From Ambrosia x helenae (Eukaryota > Streptophyta > Magnoliopsida > Asterales > Asteraceae), in assembly GCA_030844895.1 (NCBI GenBank), contig CM061233.1, positions 64,319,190-64,383,189 of the forward strand: a stretch of DNA of 64,000 nucleotides. Reading direction: 5' to 3'. A model generated the notes under the pieces. It ran no database searches, was not told where the DNA came from, and saw only the letters and a program-made list of their open reading frames with translations. The translations under genes were made by a program, and so were the position numbers. Position 1 is the stretch's first letter. Each line of letters starts with the position of its first letter. Of the stretch, positions 44,201-51,964 are shown one piece after another.

Positions 44201-44659
44201 AGTGATGCAGATTGGGGCGGCTGTGACAAAGACAGCAAATCAACAACAGCCGGTTGCCAGTTTTTAGGGAGCAGGTTAATTACCTGGCAATGCAAGAAAC
44301 AGACTTCCGTCGCTCTATCTACATGTGAAGCCGAGTACATTTCAGCCTCGAGTTGCTGTTCGCAAGTGCTCTGGATCCAACAACAGATGGTCGATTACGG
44401 TTTGCAGTTTCTTAAAACCCCTATACACTGTGACAACGAAGCCGCAATTGCTTTAACTAAAAATACTGAAAATCATTCTAAAGCTAAACATATCCGGATT
44501 AAATATCATTTTATCCGTGATTGTTATGCTAAGGAGTTGATTGACATGATCAAAATCCATACTGACTACCAACGTGCAGATTTGTTTACAAAAGCTTTTG
44601 ACAGATCCCGCTTTGAATATCTTTTGAAAGTAAACAATATAAAGGAAAAACAGGACTAA
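41207..44659 (+). CDS. pol: S2 Pol: protease, integrase, reverse transcriptase, RNase H
   Basis: 1150 codons, open throughout, with the same landmarks as the S1 Pol: DSGAS protease, HHCC finger, D222/D285/E321 integrase triad, YVDD RT and D1000/E1041/E1043/D1076 RNase H. Differences from S3 are few, for example Ser versus Pro before MDTP and Ile versus Val before KIHTDY. It has no ATG of its own; entry is by splicing from gag or by readthrough. Here the upstream gag is only the C-terminal fragment fused to P1 LTR sequence. Confidence 0.94.
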   Translation: MFTFCVQGASVGPISSLWIVDSGASGHMTGDLALLFDVKNINGGYVAFAGNKGGYITMEGSVSNGIVTFERISYVKQIDYNLLSVSQICDKQFSVHFDDKSCYILKPGFKIPKEWVMLMAPRVNNLYILDMSKAMTPQGQITCFLSKATEKESIMWHRRMGHIHLRKMNQLVRNGLVDGVNVKHFHLNDKCVSCMKGKQHRQSHKVKKVNSVEMPLERLHMDLFGPVKRKSHLGELYCLVVTDDYSRFSWVMCLKNKSDTFTNLQVLFTRLENIYNLKIKRIRSDNGTEFKNAKMDELCESKGIHHEYSAPYTPQQNGVAERKNRTLIEAARTMLADSNLPVMFWNEAIYAANYTLNRVITVKKFGKTSYELLHRRKPNLEYLEPFGAPCTMLNPSEKFSPKAEEGYFVGYATPLKRVFNKRTRQVEDWANVEVQRYTQNLQGTGPDWMFDYKDFFESFNLDSLVEEAVIRLLYECENAATSPLMRPITVNPPPASSDTSVPTQEEELFQEASTSLDTSESEDVQFEEAVLENAEDLEEQTVNPTPNPDVASSSNTGNDQDAVENLTAQTGVIVPVNPESRIHRIHPLEQVIGDPGSGVMTRGQLKSVNTPESFGALALYAKIQKSGDQNDWSFACYVSQVEPRTYKDALQEDAWVEAMQEELLQFQKLGVWTLTDLPLGRKKIGTKWVFKCKKDDRGVIVRNKARLVVQGFHQIEGIDYNEIYAPVARMEAIRMFLAFASYKKFKVYQMDVKSAFLYGKVKEEVYVGQPPGFEDPIHRDKVYVLNKALYGLHQAPRQWYEELSTYLISKGFKRGLVDCTLFTKKTGDDLLLVQIYVDDIIFGSTNELLCREFETVMQEKFEMSAMGEMQFFLGLQVDQRPDGIFIHQTKYVADILSRFQMEDSKSMDTPIQPNHGIGVDAKGELTDPFTYRAIIGSLMYLTASRPDIMYATCLCARYQSKPKQSHLTAVKRILRYLKGCPSKGLWYPNDDDFDFIAFSDADWGGCDKDSKSTTAGCQFLGSRLITWQCKKQTSVALSTCEAEYISASSCCSQVLWIQQQMVDYGLQFLKTPIHCDNEAAIALTKNTENHSKAKHIRIKYHFIRDCYAKELIDMIKIHTDYQRADLFTKAFDRSRFEYLLKVNNIKEKQD

Positions 44660-46120
44660 TCGGCTCCTCGGTTTATCATTTTTCGTTTTTAGTTTTTAGT
44701 TTTAAATTTTTGCTAATTGGGAATTTCTCTTTGCTAATTGGGAATTTCTCTTTACTATCATAATCCTCAAAGAAGTTGATGCTTTCGAGGGGGTTGTTTA
44801 ATCCTCAAAGAAGTTGATGCTTTCAAGTGGATTGTTTCTTTCAAATTTTTTGTTTTCGTTTTTCAGAAAAATTAAAAACCCAAAAATATGTTCTTTATTT
44901 TAGGGGGAGTCTTTTTATCGGAAAAACCAAAAACATTGAAAAATTTTCAAAATACCTAAAAATTAGAAAAACCCAAAATGATTTCCTGGATAAAAAGAGG
45001 AAATGATAGTACATCAGTGGGGATCTGACACAGACTAAAGAATTGTATAGTTTTAATGAGACGTATGTTGATTATGTGTGATATGCTGATAGGCTTCGTA
45101 GACTTTATATTGCGTGCATTAGTGATACAAACATAACAAACTACGCGTTTGTGGATGAACACCTCATGGGCATATGGTCTTAGTACCGTAATTTCGTTTG
45201 ATAGGGTGTTTGTACAAAACTCGGAGGTTTAGGATCGTTATGTTATTAGTTGTCTGGGGATAGCCTATCTGATCTTTTGCTGTAAGTCATTACGGACCTA
45301 GATCAGACAGGATGTCTTTATAAAAGAGCTTTATGCCAAAACCTAAAGTTACCGAATTGAGGAACTTTCCATGTTATATGATGATCAAAGATTATCTATA
45401 ATATCGTATTGATCATTGATGCAAATCATGATTAATATCAGTCCTCAACCTGGTATGGTGCATATGTTACTTTGCTGCATTAATTTGCTGACCTGTATAC
45501 CTCTATGCATTATATCTTGTACAATTACAGACGACGAAAGCATAATCACGCTTTACAATGAGTCTTTGTGCAGATTACTTCTTGATACGGGAGTATGTCG
45601 TGTGTGTGGGAACCACAATGTGTTAGTCTAATACATCTAATTCGTATCATTTTAAAGCATTGCGTAATTGTCTGCATGTGAGCTTATGTGGACAACAATA
45701 TCAGCAATTGCCGTGTCACATATTGTTTCTAATGATAATATTGAACCAGATCAACGCTGTGTTCAGATTTCTCAGAAAACTGATATGATCCTCTTACCGG
45801 AAATCACAAAAATGTTTACTGCTTTCATTTACTTTTATGCATTTTACTTTGTTGCATTTTACTTTTATTGTCAAAAAGTTACAAAATCCAAAAAGATTTT
45901 AGGTGTGTTTTAATATAAATTTCAGAAAATCCAAAAGATTTGCATTTCTGTTTTATTTTTGATATCCGGGGATGCTTGATGGTCGATTTCTGAGATTTGA
46001 TAACACCATCTGGTCTTTGTAACATTCAAAATGTGAAAATTTGAGTTTTGGAAGCTTAACGGATTGAAAAATGTTGAACGGGATTCGAATTCGTGATTTG
46101 GCGAAATTTTCAGTTTTTCC
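44660..46120 (+). other. S2 pol-ORF3 spacer
   Basis: Short direct repeats GCTAATTGGGAATTTCTCTT x2 (about 44711-44755) and AATCCTCAAAGAAGTTGATG x2 (about 44762-44830) are followed by a purine-tract-like TTTTAGGGGGAG (44899-44910). A 71-aa ORF (45416-45631) is identical in all copies but shows no coding-type substitution pattern. Confidence 0.6.
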
Positions 46121-46124
46121 ATTT

Positions 46125-46350
46125 CACATTCGCCCCTTAATTGGGTCGAATGTGGAAAAACTATCAAGTTCGACCGTTTATGATCTGGGCGAAGGTGGTT
46201 ATTTTCACTTCCGGGTGATATTTCCACTTCCGGGTATACCATTCCACCTTCGGGCCTTTAATTAGGGGCGAAGGTGGACAATATTCACATTCGTGTCTTT
46301 CACTAGGGGCGAATGTGGAATTAACCCACATTCGTCCATTTCATTCGGGC
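46125..46350. promoter_or_regulatory. CpG-motif array upstream of the internal TATA (S2)
   Basis: Ten or so motifs: CATTCGCCC, GTCGAATGTGG, GTTCGACC, GGGCGAAGG, GGGGCGAATGTGG, CATTCGTCC and others. Confidence 0.6.
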
Positions 46351-46363
46351 GAAGGTGGCACCT

Positions 46364-46371
46364 TATAAATA
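46364..46371 (+). promoter_or_regulatory. Internal TATA box for S2 ORF3
   Basis: TATAAATA, about 135 bp before the predicted first-exon donor at 46507/46508. Conserved in S1 and S3. Confidence 0.62.
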
Positions 46372-46507
46372 GCCCTGTCACATTCGAGTTCTCATTCTGA
46401 AATTTTTTCAAACTTTCTCTCATAACCAGACCTTGTTGATCTTATTTTCTGTGTTTGTGCTTTGTATTCCTCATCTATTTCTGATCATTTTAAGCCTAAT
46501 CTTGCAG

Positions 46508-47097
46508 GTAATGGACATGTTTTCAGTCAGTAATCGTTGGGTTTTATACACGGACCTAGGGTTTCATAACTGGGGATTTTTAATGTTTAATGTTGATTGT
46601 TTTTCATCTCCGATCAATTCACATAGGTTTTAGGGGGAGATGGTGAAAGGAATTAGGAAAATAACATGCTTAGATGACTGTTTTGATCGTTTGGACTCGA
46701 TGAACCCTAATTCCATTTGAAAACCGATGTAAATTGATGATTTGATAAAATTGGTTATAAACAAGTGTTAGTCGGCCTGTTAGAACGTTTTAGAATCAAA
46801 ATTACGGATTAAAATCAACAATGGCAACTTTTTAAATTTTGGGGGTAAAACAGATTTCACCTTCGGTTCTTAAACCGGGCGAAGGTGAGAAATTTTGGGC
46901 GAATGTACACAAAACTGGACGAATGTGACTTTTTATCAATATCATATTCACTTTCGTCCAGATATTTTCACCTTCGACCAATAATTTCCACATTCGGCCA
47001 ATTAAAAAGGGGCGAATGTGCAGATGTGTTTTGACCAAAATTTTTATATTTTTGTCGTTTTTGTGTTTTGACGCGTTTTATTGATTTTTATTTGCAG
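46508..47097 (+). other. Predicted 5'UTR intron of S2 ORF3
   Basis: Donor CTTGCAG|GTAATG; acceptor TTGATTTTTATTTGCAG| abutting the ATG. 590 nt. It contains a purine-tract-like TTTTAGGGGGAGAT (46628-46641) and a motif array (46855-47025). Confidence 0.6.
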
Positions 47098-50000
47098 ATG
47101 GCTGAACAACCAGAGAATATTGACGCTCCAGCAGTGAATGTTGAGACTCCAGCAGAGATAGCTGTTCAAGATCCAGTCCCCGCAGCTGAAACATCTACAC
47201 CGAGCAGTTGGTCTTTCGAAAGATCGCACAACTGTTGCGCGTATTTAGGAGACGTGGAGAAGAACACAGAGTTCACTGGCATTATTGAGTTTCTGAAGAG
47301 GAGCAGGATTGTACACGCTTTAGCCACACCAACCATCATCTACAAAGACATAATAGAAGATTTCTACCAGAACGCTAAGTATGATTACTGGGATAATCAA
47401 ACCATTATCAAGAGCAAGATTCAGGAGATAGATATGTTCTTGACTGAAGCCGACATCCGGGAAGCTTTACAGATTAAGTTCGAAGATAGAGAAGATCCCA
47501 GGGAATTGTCGTGGACTGAACAGAAGGCGTGCTTCTTAAGGATGAAATACAAAGGTCCTATCACTGACGGATCGATGTATAAGGGGAAGTTGGGAGTGCA
47601 GTACAAGTACTTTGCACATGTTCTGATCCATGTTTTTGGATGTGTTAGTGGTGGCTATGACGTGATGAGGAAGAGTTTGAGCTCATTAATGGTTGCGTTG
47701 ACACTCAACAAACCATTTAATGTGTCTGGGATGATACTTGACCACATGTTGGAGATGCTGAGGGGTATAAAGTTCAAGAAATTCATGTTGTATCCAAGGT
47801 TTCTAATGATGATCTTTGACCACAAGTATCCAATGCTGAAGAAGGATCCGACAATGATTCTAGGGCAAGATCACATGAATATTAGAACCTTGATGAGGAT
47901 GAAAGGTTATAAGGGTGTAGCTGATAATGAGAAACCACCCAACAGGAGATTGTTTGGAGCTTTGGCTCGTCCGGATTACACTGATCCAGGCAAGAACAAA
48001 GCTAGACATGATGATAGTGACTCAGATAACGACGATCCCTTAGTGTATGCTGATTCAAGCACTAAGCGAAAGCGTCAAGTAGTCAATCCTGGAGCCAAAG
48101 GGAAGGGCAAAGGAAAGGCTATTGATCAGGGGAGCACAAAGCAACAGGCTGCAAGAAAGAAATCGACTGCAAAGAAAGGTTCAGGTTTGGTGGATGAAGA
48201 GTCTGTGGATTCGGAAGAGACTGAGGTTGATGAACAGTGGGATTCTGATGACGAGAACGTGAGGACCACCAAACGTAAGGCCACTATGGTTGGTGAGTCT
48301 GAATTATTGAATCAGTCGATAGAAGAGTCTGAGAGGAGAAGGAAATCAGTTGAAGATGAAGGTTTGGGAGTTGATTTAGCTGAATTGAGTGTTGGAGACA
48401 CAGTTGTTGTGAATTTGCCTAAGAAGTCAAAGAAACAAAAGACGATGGCAAAGAAGTCTAGTGTGAAAGAACTGAGAGAGAAGGAGTTGGCTCAGTTGTT
48501 GAAGGGTAAGAGATTGCCTGATGCTGGAACACCTTCCAAGTTATCTTCACCAGTTGCTAAGAAGCAGAAGAAAGGAAAGGAGGCAGAGACTTTACCAATC
48601 GATCAGTTTAATATCGATATGGATAAAGTGCTCGATATGTTTAGGAAGCCTCAAAAGGAGAAAGCTGTTGAAGTTGAGCCCTCCAGATCAAAGTCAAAGA
48701 AAATGACTGTTGATGACGATGTTATGAAACAGGTCAATAAGAAGATGGAGGATATGATGAAAATGCTGATTGCTCAACAAGCTGAAATCACTAAATTCAA
48801 GCAGAATGAGGAGAAGATGCTCCAGATTGTAGTTGCTTCAAAAGCGAATCAGGATGATATTAATGAAAAGATTCAGTTGTTAGAAGCTAAGAATGAGAAG
48901 CTTGAGAGGAGATGTGATAGAAACAAGAACAAGATCAAACTGATCAAGGCTGATAACAAAGAGTTGAAGAAGGAAAACAAACGCTTGTGTGGTTTGATTG
49001 AAGAATTGTATAGCAGAGCACCCCAGTTGAAAGAGGGTGAGGAAGATGAAGAAGAAGATGAGCAGAAGGTTGACTATGAGTATTCTGAATCAGAGAAAGA
49101 AGATGATGATGATGAAGAGGATGATGATGGTTCTGATAAAAGTGATGATGACAACAATGATGATGATGATGACAATGATGATGATGATGATGGTGCTGAG
49201 GGTACAGGGAAGAAGAAAGGTGATGAGTTGAGTAGTGGAAGTGATCATGAAGGAGGAGATGATACTTCTAAGTATAGTTATGAGAAGAGAAAATCACAGA
49301 AGAAGAAAGATACTGGAGAATCTAGTTCCAAGAAGAAAGGTGAGAATGTAGATGAAAGTATCTTTTGGAACGAAAAGGTGAGATCTCTTTCGGATGATGC
49401 TAAACTGATATACAAGAACATGTTGGAGAAGAGGGAGTGGACCATTGAGTTCACTGGATGCTTCACTGAAATATTCCAGACTGATGATCTGAGATACGAG
49501 CTGGAATATGAAGATCCAGATCTTGAAGAAGGGGAACTACCTGCGTCTGTGGCGAAAGAAATATTAGATGGTCTCGCACAGAGGGTAGGTAAGACGTTTG
49601 AGGAGTTCATGATGGATGAATCGATTCCTGATATTCCTGAAAAGGATATGGGAAATCATTCTGATGATGTGCAAACTCCAGAAAACAATGAGGTTGAGAT
49701 TGAAGATATTACTCATGAGGAGTTTCCCCAGTATTTCAGAAAAGAAGATGAGAACGAAGTATTTCCTGACTTCACAGAGATACCAAACAAGTCAGCGAAA
49801 CAAAAAGCGAAGAGAAGAAGCGAAGAGTTTGTTGAGAAGGTGTTTGGTGATGAAAAGAAAGATTCTTCCAACCAGTCTGATGAGTTGAAGAATTATCTGA
49901 AGAAGTTGAAGGAGATGGATGAGAACCGACCTAAACCTGAAGCTCAAGGTAACTTCTATCGTTTTCATAATGCCAAGTTCAAAGGCAGAGCTCTCGGGTG

Positions 50001-50754
50001 GACTTATCTTGGCAGACTGAAGTGTATTGCAGCGAAATGGGAAACCGGAATTCTGTATTTCAACAGATTCTGTGATTTGCTTACTCTACCGTATTGGGCG
50101 GTGAGAGATTTATGCAGGTTTCCGATGTCAGGTGCCGAGGTAAATGGTTCGCATGTTGGTTGGTGTGCAGATAAACTAGTTTGGGAGAGTCGCACTAGAT
50201 GGAACAGGTTTAAGCCTCAATATCCCAGAAGAAAACAGCATAGGGATATTGATCCTCAAACCAACATGAAGCGTGTGACTTTGATCTACAAAGCACCAAA
50301 TGTGATGAGAAAGATACCATTGATGCCAATGCCACAGCATTTCAGTGCTGATTTCATATTCTGGTATTACGATTGGAGGAAGGCAGAAGCAGTGATTGTA
50401 TTGAGGGATGGAAAGGACAAATACAAGCATGTACATGTATTTGATCCTATGTGGCTGATAAATTGCACATTCGAAGACATCATCATGTTGTTCTTTAATC
50501 CGATCTATTATGAACCGAACGACTTTGCTCAGGCGAGGAAGTACACTCAAGTTGTGGGAGTTTGTTTTGCGTATGATATAAACGCTGGAAGCAACTTGGA
50601 GGGTAAACTTGGCAAGACTGTGAAGATCGCCAATGTATCAAAGCCTGTGAAGAAAACATTCGAGCCGCCAATGACTGATGAACAAAAGAAGCAGCTCAGA
50701 ATCAAGCTGATGAACAAGACGATGGATTATCAAAGAAGACTATCCAATCAATAG
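47098..50754 (+). CDS. ORF3: 1218-aa extra protein of the Sirevirus family, intact copy
   Basis: The start is the ATG directly after the predicted splice acceptor (MAEQPENIDAP). Residues about 40-270 form a helical domain (FLKRSRIVHALATPTIIYKD, ML.YPRFLMMIF). From memory it resembles the conserved N-terminal domain of an extra ORF in Asteraceae Copia elements. Residues about 300-540 are low-complexity with Lys-rich, nuclear-signal-like stretches (KKSKKQKTMAKK). About 541-641 is a strong coiled coil and about 643-701 an Asp/Glu run. Residues 950-1206 form a second folded-looking domain rich in Trp/Tyr/Phe (WTYLGRLKCIAAKW, DFIFWYYDW). No signal peptide, transmembrane helix or retroviral Env feature is visible. 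It sits where Sirevirus env-like ORFs lie. Function unknown; a chromatin or nucleic-acid role is speculative. Confidence 0.85.
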   Translation: MAEQPENIDAPAVNVETPAEIAVQDPVPAAETSTPSSWSFERSHNCCAYLGDVEKNTEFTGIIEFLKRSRIVHALATPTIIYKDIIEDFYQNAKYDYWDNQTIIKSKIQEIDMFLTEADIREALQIKFEDREDPRELSWTEQKACFLRMKYKGPITDGSMYKGKLGVQYKYFAHVLIHVFGCVSGGYDVMRKSLSSLMVALTLNKPFNVSGMILDHMLEMLRGIKFKKFMLYPRFLMMIFDHKYPMLKKDPTMILGQDHMNIRTLMRMKGYKGVADNEKPPNRRLFGALARPDYTDPGKNKARHDDSDSDNDDPLVYADSSTKRKRQVVNPGAKGKGKGKAIDQGSTKQQAARKKSTAKKGSGLVDEESVDSEETEVDEQWDSDDENVRTTKRKATMVGESELLNQSIEESERRRKSVEDEGLGVDLAELSVGDTVVVNLPKKSKKQKTMAKKSSVKELREKELAQLLKGKRLPDAGTPSKLSSPVAKKQKKGKEAETLPIDQFNIDMDKVLDMFRKPQKEKAVEVEPSRSKSKKMTVDDDVMKQVNKKMEDMMKMLIAQQAEITKFKQNEEKMLQIVVASKANQDDINEKIQLLEAKNEKLERRCDRNKNKIKLIKADNKELKKENKRLCGLIEELYSRAPQLKEGEEDEEEDEQKVDYEYSESEKEDDDDEEDDDGSDKSDDDNNDDDDDNDDDDDGAEGTGKKKGDELSSGSDHEGGDDTSKYSYEKRKSQKKKDTGESSSKKKGENVDESIFWNEKVRSLSDDAKLIYKNMLEKREWTIEFTGCFTEIFQTDDLRYELEYEDPDLEEGELPASVAKEILDGLAQRVGKTFEEFMMDESIPDIPEKDMGNHSDDVQTPENNEVEIEDITHEEFPQYFRKEDENEVFPDFTEIPNKSAKQKAKRRSEEFVEKVFGDEKKDSSNQSDELKNYLKKLKEMDENRPKPEAQGNFYRFHNAKFKGRALGWTYLGRLKCIAAKWETGILYFNRFCDLLTLPYWAVRDLCRFPMSGAEVNGSHVGWCADKLVWESRTRWNRFKPQYPRRKQHRDIDPQTNMKRVTLIYKAPNVMRKIPLMPMPQHFSADFIFWYYDWRKAEAVIVLRDGKDKYKHVHVFDPMWLINCTFEDIIMLFFNPIYYEPNDFAQARKYTQVVGVCFAYDINAGSNLEGKLGKTVKIANVSKPVKKTFEPPMTDEQKKQLRIKLMNKTMDYQRRLSNQ

Positions 50755-50767
50755 TCGAGGGGGAGTT
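50755..50767 (+). other. S2 polypurine tract
   Basis: TCGAGGGGGAGTT between the ORF3 stop and the LTR; matches S1. Confidence 0.85.
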
Positions 50768-51304
50768 TGTTGATGCATTTGCGACTAAGGATTGGATATG
50801 ATATTATTAACATATGTTTATGAGTAGCCGAAGGTACTTTTGGATGGGGCGAATGTAGATCAGAAAGGGCGAAGGTGTAGATAACTGGGCGAAGGTAGAA
50901 AGGAACTGGACGAATGAAGTTTTGGCATGGACTGAAGACCACATTCGACCACTGCAAGTGGGCGAATGTGGAATACTCTCACATTCGACCTATAGAAAGG
51001 GGCGAATGTGCAGACACTATATATAGGTTTTGAGTTTTTGATTATGGAAGAGAGTTATCATTTGTGTCCAGGTTCAGTGCAGGTTCAGTAGTGGTTTGTG
51101 AAAGTGTCTTTGTGATTCTAGATTAACATAAACGTTGTAATTGCTTATTAATTGAAAGTTAATCTATGAAAATGAAGTTGAAAATGATCTTGATTGTGTC
51201 GTGATTAGCATCTTATCAATTTGTTCAGATCTAGGGATTCCGCACCTAGATTTGTGACTTGTATGATCATAATATCCTGTTTTAGATAAATTCCAACGCT
51301 CACA
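50768..51304 (+). repeat. Shared LTR: 3' LTR of S2 and 5' LTR of S3
   Basis: 537 bp, TGTTGATGCATTTGCG...CGCTCACA. It is preceded by a purine tract and followed by a primer site, so it is bordered by internal sequence on both sides. The motif array is at about 50830-51012 and a TATATATAG box at about 51015-51023. Somewhat longer than and diverged from the S1 LTRs. Confidence 0.93.
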
Positions 51305-51307
51305 AAG

Positions 51308-51319
51308 TGGTATCAGAGC
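51308..51319 (+). other. S3 primer binding site (tRNA-iMet)
   Basis: Exact TGGTATCAGAGC three bases after the LTR. Confidence 0.92.
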
Positions 51320-51439
51320 ATAGAGGATCATACAACAACAAATTCGATAAGATCAGAGTTGATTTGGACATGTTTTAGACCAATTATCATCTGTTTTTAC
51401 AAAAACTTTTATAAAACATAGTTTTTGATCGATTTAAAG

Positions 51440-51955
51440 GTGATTTTGTGGTCAAATTCAAGTTTTCCAAGACTTAAAGTTGTTCCAAATCAAATCCGAA
51501 ACATAACCTGATTGAGATCATTGAAATCCATGAACTTTTGAAAATCTCAGATCAAAATAACCGTTTTTCAAACAATAACCGTTTTTCAAAAGTGAAATCT
51601 GCTGATATGGGGCGAACCTGGAACCTGGACTGAGTTTGTGGGCGAACCTGACTTAAAAAGGGGCGAACCTGAGAGTTTGAGTGGACGAACCTGAATTCTT
51701 GTTGAAATTTTTCACATTCGGGTGCTATATTTCACGTTCGACCGGTTTTCCTTCGGGCGAAAGTGAAATTTGTGTGTGTGTGATTTACATTCTGGTCAGA
51801 CTCACCTTCGGGTATCACTGTTTGGACGAATCTGAGAGAAAAGGGATGAGAGTGTAACTATTTGGACGAATCTAGAAAATTTTGGACGAAAGTATAATAT
51901 TCGGGCGAACCTAAAATTTTTGCTGAAAAATTTTTCGAAGTGTTGTGATTTTCAG
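51440..51955 (+). other. S3 leader with candidate 5'UTR intron
   Basis: AAAG|GTGATT and TTGTGATTTTCAG| (ten bases before the Gag ATG) form a possible donor-acceptor pair of 516 nt, conserved in S1. The segment contains a motif array at about 51605-51912. Confidence 0.35.
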
Positions 51956-51964
51956 ATTTTGATC

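Larger units (their letters stand above)
40511..51304 (+). mobile_element. S2: 5'-truncated Sirevirus copy with 3' LTR
   Basis: It starts in the middle of gag and continues through pol, spacer, intact ORF3, purine tract and an LTR (50768-51304) that also serves as the 5' LTR of S3. Its pol differs from S3 pol at only about seven nucleotides noticed in 3.45 kb, so S2 and S3 are closer to each other than to S1. The 5' LTR and first ~1118 Gag codons are missing. Confidence 0.92.

Noticed and set aside
47098..50754. Retroviral-type envelope protein
   Set aside because: No signal peptide, no membrane-spanning segment and no furin-like site; only its position matches env-like ORFs.
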